The notes under the pieces are model-generated. The model was not told where the DNA came from and searched no databases. It worked only from the letters and a program-made list of their open reading frames with translations. A stretch of 64,000 nucleotides of DNA. It comes from Chryseobacterium arthrosphaerae. Lineage in GTDB: Bacteria > Bacteroidota > Bacteroidia > Flavobacteriales > Weeksellaceae. The DNA lies in NCBI RefSeq assembly GCF_001684965.1, contig NZ_MAYG01000001.1, positions 496,001 through 560,000 of the forward strand, given 5' to 3'. This document shows positions 27,218 through 35,160 of this stretch, one piece after another. A program made the translations under genes and the position numbers. Positions within the stretch are counted from its first letter, which is position 1; each line of letters starts with the position of its first letter.

Positions 27218-28150
27218 ACGGATAATGTAAAGGAGACTTCCTACACTGATGGTTACCCAAAGAAGTACAGCAGTCAGTAAAGGCTTAGCACCAATTGTTT
27301 TCAACGTCTGGATAGAAAGCGTGGAACCGATGAAAAATAAAGTAAGATTCAGTCCGGATTTGGCCAGGACAGTGATCGAACTGCTGAAACGGTCAAGGAT
27401 AGGGAAATAAGTGTTCAGTAAAATTGCTATGATAAAATAACCGATAAACCAGGGGATTTTGATCTTCGAATCCTTACTTTTAAAAATAAACATGGTAATC
27501 AGGGATACCGGGATGATCCATAAAGCACGGGCGAGTTTTACCGTGGTGGCAACTTTCAGAGCTTCATCACCATATTTACCGGCAGCGCCCACTACAGAAC
27601 TGGTATCATGAATGCCCACAGCGCACCACAACCCGAATTGCTCCTGTGAAAGATTCAGCAGATGACCGATCGCAGGATAAATGAACAGGGCAATGGAATT
27701 CAAAGTAAACACAATGGCCAATGCCAGAGAAATCTGTTTTGTGTTGGGCTTGATGATGGGAGATACCGCAGCAATAGCGCTTCCGCCACAAATAGCCGTT
27801 CCTGCAGAGAGAAGATAAGACAGTGGCCTCTCCAGTTTGAATATCTTTCCTAAGAAATAGCCGAGAACCATGACGGTCACTATACTTGCAACAGTCAGCA
27901 TCAATCCCGTTTTTCCGGCATGAAGTGCCTCATCTAACTTTAATCCGAATCCTAATCCTACAATAGAAATCTGAAGCAGGAGATGGATATACTGATGAAG
28001 GTGCTTTTCAAAAGGGTTTCCTATAAAGACAGCCAGTGCAAAACCTAATGCAAGGGCTATGGGAGAAGATATAAGCGGAGTTAAACACAAAACAGCCAAT
28101 ACTGTAAAAATTATTTTCCGGGTCATTTCATTCTGAATGAAATCTTTCAT
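27215..28150 (-). CDS. YeiH family (UPF0324) putative sulfate exporter
   Basis: An inner-membrane protein of 311 residues from ATG 28150, with about ten helices. Motifs of the family are visible: SIVGLGFGLKLDEAL, GTAICGGSAIAAVSPII, GIHDTSSVVGAAGKYG and KLARALWIIPVSL. Members are annotated as putative sulfate export transporters; the true substrate is uncertain. An upstream in-frame start at 28177 would add MVQILKVRI and is not conserved-looking. A LysR regulator is encoded directly upstream in the same direction, matching the yeiE-yeiH pairing of Enterobacteria. A heptamer repeat tract lies about 95 bp before the start. Confidence 0.9.
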   Translation of the reverse strand: MKDFIQNEMTRKIIFTVLAVLCLTPLISSPIALALGFALAVFIGNPFEKHLHQYIHLLLQISIVGLGFGLKLDEALHAGKTGLMLTVASIVTVMVLGYFLGKIFKLERPLSYLLSAGTAICGGSAIAAVSPIIKPNTKQISLALAIVFTLNSIALFIYPAIGHLLNLSQEQFGLWCAVGIHDTSSVVGAAGKYGDEALKVATTVKLARALWIIPVSLITMFIFKSKDSKIKIPWFIGYFIIAILLNTYFPILDRFSSSITVLAKSGLNLTLFFIGSTLSIQTLKTIGAKPLLTAVLLWVTISVGSLLYIIR

Positions 28151-28244
28151 AATGCGAACTTTTAAAATCTGCACCAAAGTTCCGGAATATAGTATTACAA
28201 AGTAGATTGTATTTTGTTATGTCTGATAACTGGAAGTTATATCT

Positions 28245-28312
28245 TTGCCTATTGCCTATTGCCTATTGCCTATTGCCTATTGCCTATTGCCTATTGCCTA
28301 TTGCCTATTGCC
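28245..28312 (+). repeat. Tandem heptamer repeat (TTGCCTA), 9.7 copies
   Basis: Nine perfect TTGCCTA units plus TTGCC, without a single mismatch. The tract lies between the 3' end of the LysR gene and the yeiH start. Perfect identity suggests recent slippage and likely copy-number variation between strains. A GCCCGGGC palindrome follows at once. Confidence 0.95.
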
Positions 28313-28318
28313 CGGGCC

Positions 28319-29194
28319 TCATTCTGCAAATCTCAGAAATAGCTTGATCAGCTCAGACTGTTCCCCTTTTGGAAGAATAAAATGAAAATCCCTTTCAATG
28401 CTGAAGTTTTTAATGTCAACAATGACCAGACTGTTATTTTTTAATTCACTGACAATAGTACTGATGGAAAGAAAAGCCATTGCATCAGAATGAAGAAGGT
28501 AATTTTTGATACTTTCACTGCTTCCCAGCTGCATGACAGTATTCAGTTCGTTAACGTTAATTCCTTTCTCCTTTAAACGGTTTTGTATAAACTCGAGGGT
28601 TCCGGATCCCGGTTCACGGAAAATCAGATCAAGGTCATACAGATCCTTTAGTTGTAAAGTTTTATGAGCCAGCGGATGATCTGACTTTGCCGCCAATACA
28701 ATTTCATCTGCTTTAAAAGTTCTGTAATCAAAATACGAAGACTGGGATTCGCCTTCAATAATTCCCAGGTCTACTTTTTCGTCTTTCAAAAGAGCTGAAA
28801 CAGCTTCAGTATTCCCCGTAAGAAGCTCGATCTTGATATCTTTATAGTAACTGTTGAATTTGGCTAAAATTTCCGGTAAAATATACTGGGCAACGGTAGT
28901 GCTTGCCCCGATAATCAGTTTTCCCTTGTGCTGTTGATTGATCTGGCCGATTTCAAATTCCAGGTCACGATAGATATTTCTGATTTTTTCAGCGTATTCA
29001 TAAAGAATTTTTCCGCTGCGGGTAAGCTGTATAGAAGTACCCTTGCGGTCAAATAATTTAGATCCTACCTGGGTTTCAATCTCTTTGATATGCTTTGTGA
29101 CGGCAGGCTGGGAAATATGAAGCTCCTCGGATGCTTTTGTAAAGCTAAGCCTGGATGCCACCGTATGGAAAACTTTTAATCGGTAATCAAACAT
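28319..29194 (-). CDS. LysR family transcriptional regulator
   Basis: A 291-residue LysR-type regulator. The N-terminal winged helix-turn-helix reads [25 protein letters not shown]. The C-terminal periplasmic-binding-like domain starts near residue 90 ([20 protein letters not shown]) and includes [11 protein letters not shown], typical of the CysB/CbbR/YeiE branch. Being adjacent to yeiH and in the same orientation, it is probably its regulator, as YeiE is for yeiH elsewhere. Upstream, TACTTTTA (7 of 8 to the -7 consensus) ends 5 nt before the ATG, so the mRNA may be leaderless. Confidence 0.92.
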   Translation of the reverse strand: MFDYRLKVFHTVASRLSFTKASEELHISQPAVTKHIKEIETQVGSKLFDRKGTSIQLTRSGKILYEYAEKIRNIYRDLEFEIGQINQQHKGKLIIGASTTVAQYILPEILAKFNSYYKDIKIELLTGNTEAVSALLKDEKVDLGIIEGESQSSYFDYRTFKADEIVLAAKSDHPLAHKTLQLKDLYDLDLIFREPGSGTLEFIQNRLKEKGINVNELNTVMQLGSSESIKNYLLHSDAMAFLSISTIVSELKNNSLVIVDIKNFSIERDFHFILPKGEQSELIKLFLRFAE

Positions 29195-29235
29195 AGCGTA
29201 AAAGTACGAATTATAGTTGGGAGTTTGAGGTGGTG

Positions 29236-29267
29236 GAGTAAGAGAGTAAGAGAGTAAGAGAGTAAAG
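29236..29267 (+). repeat. Tandem octamer repeat (GAGTAAGA)
   Basis: Three perfect GAGTAAGA units and a degenerate fourth, in the 237-bp spacer between the LysR start and the end of the CLC gene. Confidence 0.85.
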
Positions 29268-29349
29268 GAGAGTGTGTGAAGGGAAAAGGGTGATTGTTAG
29301 TTTTGAAATTAATGATAGGTCATCAACTCTTCTATTGATGATAGTTTTT

Positions 29350-29410
29350 TCAAAGGACAACAATTTCCGTCCTTTGGAGAGGTGTCAAAAATTCAAAGAA
29401 TTTTTGACGG
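29350..29410. repeat. Double palindromic intergenic element
   Basis: Two hairpins side by side: CAAAGGAC/GTCCTTTG (29351/29369) and GTCAAAAATTC/GAATTTTTGAC (29384/29398, perfect 11 bp with a 3-nt loop). The layout, ending in GACGGG, resembles a dispersed palindromic repeat I recall from Flavobacteriia genomes. It is located just behind the CLC gene and could also limit its transcript. No T-run follows on the minus strand. Confidence 0.65.
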
Positions 29411-29431
29411 GATGATAATCAACGGATATTA

Positions 29432-30739
29432 TTATAAAAACTCTGAAATCGATTTCTCCTGCTGGTTTTCATACCTCCTGTTCTTAGCTTCCCCGATCTT
29501 TTGTTGGGTATAAATGCTGTTGTGACCGGAAAGAAGATAAGATACCACACAGGCAATGACTATATACACTCCGCATTCTGAACCAAACAACTCAATTCCC
29601 ATCAGCATACAGGCCAGAGGAGTATTTGTTGCGCCGGCAAATACAGCAACAAAACCCATTCCTGCCAATAATCCGAAAGGTAACGGAATAAAAAGGGATA
29701 AAGCGCTGCCCAGCGTGGCACCAATGAAAAACAAAGGCGTAACTTCCCCTCCTTTGAATCCTGCCGAAAGCGTAACAATTGTAAAGATCATTTTTAAAGC
29801 AAAATCATACAACGGAAGCTGCTTTTCAAAAGATTCTACGATAACCGGAACTCCCAGTCCTATATACCGGGTTGTTCCCATTGCAAAAACAGCTAAAGCA
29901 ATAATAATACCCCCTATAACCGGCCGGAGAGGTGGATAGTGAATTTTCGATTTAAAAAAAGATCCCATCCAATGAATGATCCTGCTGAAACCTGCAGCAC
30001 AGATCCCAAAAACAATACCTGCCAGAATACTATACAGGATAGGAAAAAATTCCAGTTTGGGTATAAAATCAATATGATAATGGGTATGCTTTACATTCCA
30101 GAGATTAGTAGTCAGGTCTGCCAGTATTGCTGAAGCAAAAGTCGGGAAGATAGCATTATAACGGATTCTTCCGATCAGAAAAACCTCAAGCCCGAAAACA
30201 GCCCCGGCGAGAGGAGTCCCGAATACCGACCCAAATCCGGCTGCAATGGCTGCAATCATTAATGTCTTCCTTTCATTTTTGTCCAGTTGAAAAGGTTTGC
30301 TGAGCTGATCGGCAATAGCACCCGCCATCTGAAGAGCTGTTCCTTCACGCCCTGCAGATCCACCGAAAAAATGAGTGACAATTGTTCCTATATAAACGAA
30401 AGGAGCCATTTTGAAAGGTATAATTCCTTTCGGCTCGTGAATGGTACTGATCAGAAGATTATTTCCGGCTTCAACCTCTTTTCCCCAATAATAATACAGA
30501 AGTCCGATCAGAAAACCTGCAACCGGAAGGAATGCAATGAGCCACCAATGACTTTCCCTGAAATCAGTAGCCCATTCCAGAGACAGTAGAAATCCTGCCG
30601 AAGCTGTTCCCACCAAAGCACCAATAATAATACTGATCGCTAACCATTTGACAATATAAGGCAGGGCCGGAAATTTTCTGAAGAAAAAATGAGTGTGAAA
30701 AATTGCTTTTTTGCCAAGTGTCCGTTGATTTTTTGACAT
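29432..30739 (-). CDS. CLC-F type fluoride/proton antiporter
   Basis: A 435-residue CLC-family membrane protein without CBS domains. In place of the chloride-type GSGIP, GREGP and GxFxP motifs it has EAGNNLLISTIH, SAGREGTALQMAG and GFKGGEVTPLFFIG. These are variants typical of the fluoride-specific CLC-F (EriC-F) branch, which exports fluoride in exchange for protons. The fluoride riboswitch directly in front of the gene makes this assignment strong. The final 25 residues are hydrophilic. The start at ATG 30739 is fixed by the leader. Confidence 0.9.
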   Translation of the reverse strand: MSKNQRTLGKKAIFHTHFFFRKFPALPYIVKWLAISIIIGALVGTASAGFLLSLEWATDFRESHWWLIAFLPVAGFLIGLLYYYWGKEVEAGNNLLISTIHEPKGIIPFKMAPFVYIGTIVTHFFGGSAGREGTALQMAGAIADQLSKPFQLDKNERKTLMIAAIAAGFGSVFGTPLAGAVFGLEVFLIGRIRYNAIFPTFASAILADLTTNLWNVKHTHYHIDFIPKLEFFPILYSILAGIVFGICAAGFSRIIHWMGSFFKSKIHYPPLRPVIGGIIIALAVFAMGTTRYIGLGVPVIVESFEKQLPLYDFALKMIFTIVTLSAGFKGGEVTPLFFIGATLGSALSLFIPLPFGLLAGMGFVAVFAGATNTPLACMLMGIELFGSECGVYIVIACVVSYLLSGHNSIYTQQKIGEAKNRRYENQQEKSISEFL

Positions 30740-30774
30740 AATAATCCTGATTAGTTATCTGTTAATAATCTATT

Positions 30775-30833
30775 AATCAGGCGTCATCAGCTTTTGTAAA
30801 GCGGTTCGGGGAAGGAAGAACACCATTTCCTTT
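30775..30833 (-). promoter_or_regulatory. Fluoride riboswitch (crcB motif)
   Basis: On the minus strand the leader reads GGAAATGGTGTTCTTCC, then CCGAACCGC, a GCTTT-ACA-AAAGC hairpin, and TGATGACGCCTGA. This matches the crcB-motif aptamer block by block (GGxGATGGxxTTCCxCC ... ACCGC ... GCTGATGxxGCCT). The pair GGTGT/ACGCC stands where the known Pseudomonas RNA has GGCAT/ATGCC, a compensatory change. Behind the aptamer CTGATTA (30780-30774) can pair with TAATCAG (30753-30747), 7 nt before the ATG. This is a likely expression platform acting on translation, since no T-run follows. Fluoride binding should turn the exporter on. Confidence 0.92.
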
Positions 30834-30841
30834 TGATATTG

Positions 30842-30849
30842 CAAAGATA
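30842..30849 (-). promoter_or_regulatory. Promoter -7 element (TATCTTTG) of the fluoride operon
   Basis: An exact TAnnTTTG on the minus strand. A start 6-8 nt downstream (about 30835) coincides with the first base of the aptamer. The upstream -33 zone is occupied by a heptamer repeat. Confidence 0.72.
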
Positions 30850-30855
30850 ATGAAT

Positions 30856-30882
30856 AAAGATAAAAGATAAAAGATAAAAGAT
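30856..30882 (+). repeat. Heptamer repeat (AAAAGAT) in the promoter of the fluoride exporter
   Basis: Three perfect AAAAGAT units and a partial AAAGAT directly upstream of the -7 element, covering the place where the -33 element should be. Each added unit would shift upstream DNA by 7 bp. Confidence 0.85.
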
Positions 30883-30925
30883 GTTGCTGTTAAACATTAT
30901 TTAAAATGGTTGTCAGCATCAATAG

Positions 30926-30985
30926 GAGCGGGCTTTAGCCCGCTCAAACTATAATATGTAATTCCTTTGGCTTTAGCCGAAACTT
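30926..30985. repeat. Paired GGCTTTAGCC palindromes
   Basis: GAGCGGGC-TTTA-GCCCGCTC (30926-30945) and, 20 bp on, TTTGGC-TTTA-GCCGAA (30966-30981) share the core GGCTTTAGCC. They lie between the 3' end of the GLPGLI gene and the CLC leader. Such GGCTTTAGCC hairpins look like a dispersed repeat. The first may act as a terminator. Confidence 0.7.
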
Positions 30986-31007
30986 AAATCATATTGTTTC
31001 GGTAGGT

Positions 31008-31847
31008 CTAATAAACAGGATAATGCATTGCCTTGTCTATTTCCACAGGATTATTGTATTTTCTGATAACTTCCTGCATGTTTTTGGTCTGTGTATTCAG
31101 CTCATCCACTGTACGGATCTCCGTCCCGTTGATATTAATTCTCAGATCGTTATTGGTTTTGCTGAAATTATTCCGTTCAAAAGCAAAAGGATCATTGTAA
31201 AACTCCATAGCCAGCTTGTATTTCTGCTTTTCATTGATCGGGACGGCTTTATTTCCGAAACTGGATTCTACAAAATTTTGTGTAGAGTAATCGCCTTTCA
31301 GCTTCTGACTTTTAATGAGAGTATATATAAAATTATTTTTGTCATCCGACATTTCAAAGATAAGCCCCGGTAATCCCCTGAACTTAAAAGGTCCTTCATT
31401 GAAAGGAATATCTTTGGAAAACCATGCAGTCCAGTTTCTGCCTCCAAACTTTGTAGTGGCTTTCTGCAGGGTGTAATTTTCTACTTTTTTGGTCTCTTCA
31501 GAGATCGTCCAGTTGATCTTGTCTGTTGTTTTGAAAGAGTAGTATCCCTGCTTGATATTGAGGTAGTTCTCATGATCATAGGAATTGATTTTTCTCTTCA
31601 CTACCTGTCCGGACATATCCGTATAGCTGGAGTTCATCCCGAATTTTTTATTTAAAGAATCGGTAATGGCCAGATCCTGCCCGTAAAATTTAACTTCTTT
31701 CGGGGTAATATCAAGAATCATATTCTGCTTTTCGTGATGACCCTGAGTAGAATCCATCTTATATTGAAGCTGATAAATGAACCGATGGATCTGAGCCTGA
31801 GCTACTGCCATGATCAGCAGAGCAGTGATGGTAAAAATATTTTTCAT
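31008..31847 (-). CDS. GLPGLI family secreted protein
   Basis: A 279-residue exported protein with a signal peptide (cut after AVAQAQ). The family-naming motif is present as FRGLPGLIFEMSDDKN at about residue 165, preceded by TAWFSKDIPFNEGPFKF, the usual context. GLPGLI proteins are restricted to Bacteroidota and have no defined function. The gene is single, and the terminal region is rich in Asn and Lys. Confidence 0.92.
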   Translation of the reverse strand: MKNIFTITALLIMAVAQAQIHRFIYQLQYKMDSTQGHHEKQNMILDITPKEVKFYGQDLAITDSLNKKFGMNSSYTDMSGQVVKRKINSYDHENYLNIKQGYYSFKTTDKINWTISEETKKVENYTLQKATTKFGGRNWTAWFSKDIPFNEGPFKFRGLPGLIFEMSDDKNNFIYTLIKSQKLKGDYSTQNFVESSFGNKAVPINEKQKYKLAMEFYNDPFAFERNNFSKTNNDLRININGTEIRTVDELNTQTKNMQEVIRKYNNPVEIDKAMHYPVY

Positions 31848-31944
31848 ACTATATCAGAATGGTTGACGCTAAATTAAGTAATATCAAATTGTTTTACAAC
31901 AGGTTATGTACTTAAATTTATCCCGAAAATACGAAACACGCACT

Positions 31945-32412
31945 TTACAAAAACGGTTTCATCTCATCTTCAATCTGTGTTCTCAGCTCCATCAGGCGCT
32001 TGGCATACATTTCCTGCTGCTTTTCCTCCTCTGTTTCAGGAATCCATTTGGGTACCGGAAGCTTTTTACCATTTTCATCTACAGCAACGAATACAATGAT
32101 ACAGTGCGTCTTTTTATCGAAAGTAGGCTGCTTCAGATTTCTTGAGAAAACATTGATTGCAATGTGCATACTTGAAGTCCCGGTGTAAATCACCTGTGCA
32201 TCTACTTTGACTACTTCCCCGATCTTAATGGGCTCATAAAAGCGGATTCCTCCCACATAGACTGTTACGGAATAATTACCGCTCCAGGTTGTCGCACAGG
32301 CATATCCAGCCTGGTCAATCCATTTCATGACACTTCCCCCATGTACATTTCCCCCGTAATTAACATCTGAAGGCTCTGAAATAAACTGAAAAGTAATAGG
32401 CTTGTTCTGCAT
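31945..32412 (-). CDS. Acyl-CoA thioesterase, hotdog fold (YciA/BACH type)
   Basis: A 155-residue cytosolic hotdog thioesterase that hydrolyses acyl-CoA. The catalytic helix region reads VNYGGNVHGGSVMKWIDQAGYACATTW, with the conserved Asn-His-Gly and the Asp that follow the BACH/YciA pattern. VTVYVGGIRFYEPIKIGEVVKVDAQV is the second strand block. Chain-length preference cannot be read from sequence. It is transcribed divergently from the ArsC/Spx-like gene. Confidence 0.9.
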   Translation of the reverse strand: MQNKPITFQFISEPSDVNYGGNVHGGSVMKWIDQAGYACATTWSGNYSVTVYVGGIRFYEPIKIGEVVKVDAQVIYTGTSSMHIAINVFSRNLKQPTFDKKTHCIIVFVAVDENGKKLPVPKWIPETEEEKQQEMYAKRLMELRTQIEDEMKPFL

Positions 32413-32468
32413 TTTTATAAAATTTGAATAAAGTTATTTAATAATTTCCAAAGTTTTAGATTAAATCC

Positions 32469-32476
32469 TACTTTTG
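32469..32476 (+). promoter_or_regulatory. Promoter -7 element (TACTTTTG)
   Basis: Exact TAnnTTTG. It overlaps the TTG at 32474 that would open the longest frame of the next gene, so that start is excluded. Predicted transcription start near 32483. Confidence 0.6.
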
Positions 32477-32533
32477 AAAACGAAACTTTCAATGAAAGAG
32501 AAATTTAACAGAATAAAAGATTTAGACATTGCA

Positions 32534-32890
32534 ATGAAGAAAGTATTTTATCTCAACACATGTGATACCTGCAGAAAAATTTTAGCACAGTTTGACCTTA
32601 CGGGCTGGGAGCTTCGTGAAATCAAAAAAGAACCCATCACTAAAGAAGAATTAGCAGAAATGTATAAACAGACAAAGTCTTACGAAGCTTTGTTTAGCAG
32701 AAAATCTACCCAGATCAAATTGAGAGGTCTGGATGTAAAGTCTTTAGGCGAAAAAGATTTCAAAGAATTGCTGCTGGATCATTACACCTTTTTGAAAAGA
32801 CCTGTTTTTATGACGGATAAAGAGATTTTTGTAGGGAATGATAAAAAGAATATAGAGGCTTTAAAAACATTCTTCGGAGTGAGTGAATGA
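32534..32890 (+). CDS. Arsenate reductase/Spx family thioredoxin-fold protein
   Basis: From ATG 32534 this is a 118-residue ArsC/Spx-like protein: first strand KKVFYLNTCDTCRKIL with a CxxC pair at residues 9-12, helix region EIKKEPITKEELAEMYKQT, and the RPVFMTDKEIFVGND block that in ArsC carries the catalytic RP. True ArsC has CxxxxxR with the first Cys catalytic; Spx has CxxC. This one has CDTCRK and could be either a reductase or a redox sensor. An in-frame ATG at 32492 (14 extra residues) is also downstream of the promoter and cannot be excluded. The next gene overlaps by 4 nt. Confidence 0.85.
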   Translation: MKKVFYLNTCDTCRKILAQFDLTGWELREIKKEPITKEELAEMYKQTKSYEALFSRKSTQIKLRGLDVKSLGEKDFKELLLDHYTFLKRPVFMTDKEIFVGNDKKNIEALKTFFGVSE

Positions 32891-33234
32891 AATATCTGAT
32901 CTCCATATTGCTTTGTCTTGCCATCAATTTAAAAGGGCAGACAGTTTACAGGACACCTTCAGGCTCAAAGTTTCATGATTCATCATGCAGAATGGTGAAA
33001 AATGTTTCTTCCGGCCTTTCTGTAAACGAAGCATTGAAAATGGGGCTTCAACCTTGTAAAATTTGCAATCCCGGCGTTACACCATCCGTCTATGGTATTG
33101 TTTCTCATCCTAAAAAGACCAACGGAACCAATAAAGGAAACCGGTGTCTGGGAACAACAAAAGCAGGAACCAGATGTAAGCATTATACCCGGATCGGAAA
33201 TGATTACTGTTTTCAGCATCTTCCCAATAATTAA
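32887..33234 (+). CDS. Secreted small Cys-rich protein with Ada-like and DUF5763-like segments
   Basis: A 115-residue protein with a signal peptide (cut near NLKGQ). The first part, VYRTPSGSKFHDSSCRMVKN ... LQPCKIC, resembles the Cys4-type metal-binding fold seen in the Ada N-domain. The second part, RCLGTTKAGTRCKHYTRIGN followed by DYCFQHL, resembles DUF5763, also with a CxnC-CxnH zinc-like pattern. Two small metal-binding modules in one exported protein are plausible but unproven. It is coupled to the upstream gene by ATGA overlap. Confidence 0.82.
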   Translation: MKYLISILLCLAINLKGQTVYRTPSGSKFHDSSCRMVKNVSSGLSVNEALKMGLQPCKICNPGVTPSVYGIVSHPKKTNGTNKGNRCLGTTKAGTRCKHYTRIGNDYCFQHLPNN

Positions 33235-33312
33235 GGTCATCCATAATTTGTAATTTGTTTTTAATGAGTTAATTATTAAATAGTTATATTTATAATAATA
33301 AAAAATAAAATC

Positions 33313-33501
33313 ATGACGAAAAGCTTTTTACAAACAAGAAACCTTAACAGGACAGCTTTAAAAGAAATTAAAGGTGGCGGAAAAGTGATTGTACCCAACT
33401 GTTATACACTTTGTGGTGAAGCAGGAGGAGTTGTATCAGGGCATCCGGGAGTAGGAGATATGTGCACTCCGGACAGATCACTTTGCTGCTACTGCAGGTA
33501 A
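33313..33501 (+). CDS. Double-glycine-leader Cys-rich peptide, third type
   Basis: A 62-residue peptide. The leader MTKSFLQTRNLNRTALKEI ends KGGG, so a double-glycine cleavage site lies at residues 21-23. The leader shares the Leu-x-x-x-x-Leu-Lys-x-Ile-x-Gly-Gly pattern with the peptides at 26368 and 26943. The core holds six Cys in a different spacing (NCYTLC, MC, LCCYCR) and five Gly pairs or near-pairs. It has no maturation genes nearby and ends at the strong terminator at 33543. Function unknown. Confidence 0.82.
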   Translation: MTKSFLQTRNLNRTALKEIKGGGKVIVPNCYTLCGEAGGVVSGHPGVGDMCTPDRSLCCYCR

Positions 33502-33542
33502 GAATATAGAGATTGTAAATGTTACACTCTCTTTCTGAAGAA

Positions 33543-33592
33543 TAGAGTTAAAAAAAGAAACTATCTCCGGATAGTCTCTTTTTTTAACTCTA
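33543..33592. terminator. Long bidirectional terminator
   Basis: AGAGTTAAAAAAAG plus AAACTATC pairs with GATAGT and TTTTTTTAACTCT around a tccg loop, giving a stem of about 20 bp. It separates the convergent peptide gene and gcvT. Confidence 0.9.
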
Positions 33593-33601
33593 GGAGAACA
33601 T

Positions 33602-34678
33602 TTATACAAAAGGAGCCTTCACCACTTTTGCAGGAATGTTCTTATTTCTTACCTGGATAAAGATTTCAGAACCTAGTTTGAAGTGAGGTTTGTCTACATA
33701 AGCAAGACCCAAACCGATCTTCTTCATTGGAGACTGCGTTCCGGAAGTTACTTTCCCGATTACGTTTCCTTCAGCATCTACAACAGGATAATCATGTCTT
33801 GGAACCCCTTTGTCTGTAAGCTCAAAACCTACTAATTTTCTGGTAACACCTTCTTCTTTCTGCTTTGCGAAAACCTCTTTAGACACAAAATCTTTATCGA
33901 ATTTTGTGATCCATCCTAAGCCGGCTTCAATAGGAGAAGTGGTGTCATCGATGTCATTTCCGTAAAGACAGAATCCTTTTTCAAGTCTCAAAGTATCTCT
34001 GGCAGCCAGTCCGCAAGGAATGATTCCTTCTTCTTTACCCGCTTCCATTACAGCATCCCAAAGTTTTTCAGCACTTTCGTTGTTGAAATAGATCTCAAAA
34101 CCACCGCTTCCGGTATATCCTGTGTTTGAAATGATCACGTCTTTTTCTCCCGCAACACTTCCTACAGTGAAATGATAGTAAGGGATTTCAGAAAGATTTA
34201 CATCCGTAAGTTTCTGAAGAATTTCAGTAGCTTTAGGTCCCTGAACCGCCAATAACGACATCTCGTCAGAAGCATTGGTCATCTTAGCTCCGAAAGTATT
34301 ATATTTTGAAATATGATTCCAGTCTTTGTCTATGTTGGAAGCATTCACAACCACGAAATATTTGTCATCGTCCATTTTGTAAACGATAAGGTCGTCCACA
34401 ATACCTCCGTTTTCGTTCGGAAGGCAGGAGTACTGAGCTTTTCCGTTTTCAAGAGCATCTACATTATTGGTGGTAACAAACTGTAAAAGATCTTTTGAAC
34501 CCGGCCCTTCGATGAAAAACTGCCCCATATGGGAAACATCAAATAATCCGGCTTTTTCTCTTACTGCAAAGTGTTCCTCCGTTACTCCCGAATATTGTAC
34601 AGGCATCTCAAAACCTGCGAAAGGTACGATCTTAGCTCCCAAAGAAACATGTTTGTCGTACAATGCTGTTTTCTTCAT
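33602..34678 (-). CDS. gcvT: Aminomethyltransferase (glycine cleavage T protein)
   Basis: The T protein of the glycine cleavage system, which moves the methylene group from the H protein lipoyl arm to tetrahydrofolate and releases ammonia. The 358-residue protein shows [42 protein letters not shown] and [18 protein letters not shown], which contribute to folate and substrate binding, and the C-terminal [17 protein letters not shown]. It is last in the run idi-hypothetical-gcvT, with a 9-nt gap. Confidence 0.96.
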   Translation of the reverse strand: MKKTALYDKHVSLGAKIVPFAGFEMPVQYSGVTEEHFAVREKAGLFDVSHMGQFFIEGPGSKDLLQFVTTNNVDALENGKAQYSCLPNENGGIVDDLIVYKMDDDKYFVVVNASNIDKDWNHISKYNTFGAKMTNASDEMSLLAVQGPKATEILQKLTDVNLSEIPYYHFTVGSVAGEKDVIISNTGYTGSGGFEIYFNNESAEKLWDAVMEAGKEEGIIPCGLAARDTLRLEKGFCLYGNDIDDTTSPIEAGLGWITKFDKDFVSKEVFAKQKEEGVTRKLVGFELTDKGVPRHDYPVVDAEGNVIGKVTSGTQSPMKKIGLGLAYVDKPHFKLGSEIFIQVRNKNIPAKVVKAPFV

Positions 34679-34687
34679 ATTTAATTT

Positions 34688-35158
34688 TTATTTCTTTATT
34701 TTAAAACTGTTGAAAGTCTCATTGAATAGGGTCATATAATTTCCGTTCCAGAATTTCTGGCCACAGTTGATGGTTACCAGATACAGCTCTTTATCTTTCT
34801 GAAAGGCTCTGGTAATCCAGAATAGTTTTTCTTTCGGATCGAAATACTCATAATAATATTCTGTAAATCCTTTTTTGCTTTTATTTTCTTTTACTTTGGT
34901 TTCCGCATCTTCAGATTTGTATAAAGCCAAGATGAATTTTTTCGTTTCGGCTTTGGGAAGATTAAGATCATGATATTCGGAGATGGTGATGGCCCCGATT
35001 TCATTGGTAGGGAAAATATTGACAATTTCACTGTCATTGGTGGATTTCCACCCCTCAGGAACGTTGATGGTATAGTTTGGGCTTTCATAAACCTTGCCTT
35101 TTTGGGCAAAAAACAGGCTTCCTGATAATAAGGCAGAAAAAAGAAGGATTTTTTTCAT
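34688..35158 (-). CDS. Secreted hypothetical protein (PsbP/DUF1795-like)
   Basis: A 156-residue exported protein with a signal peptide (cut after LFFAQ). The body starts VYESPNYTINVPEGWKS, a pattern common to PsbP/Mog1-like folds, and continues with IFPTNEIGAITISEY and an ending FNETFNSFKIKK. That fold suggestion comes from the pattern only. It lies between idi and gcvT with gaps of 2 and 9 nt, so it is probably cotranscribed, but no functional link is evident. Confidence 0.83.
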   Translation of the reverse strand: MKKILLFSALLSGSLFFAQKGKVYESPNYTINVPEGWKSTNDSEIVNIFPTNEIGAITISEYHDLNLPKAETKKFILALYKSEDAETKVKENKSKKGFTEYYYEYFDPKEKLFWITRAFQKDKELYLVTINCGQKFWNGNYMTLFNETFNSFKIKK

Positions 35159-35160
35159 TA

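Noticed and set aside
28240..28247. Exact TATCTTTG on the plus strand before the TTGCCTA tract
   Set aside because: No gene follows on that strand; the match is probably chance or part of the repeat edge.
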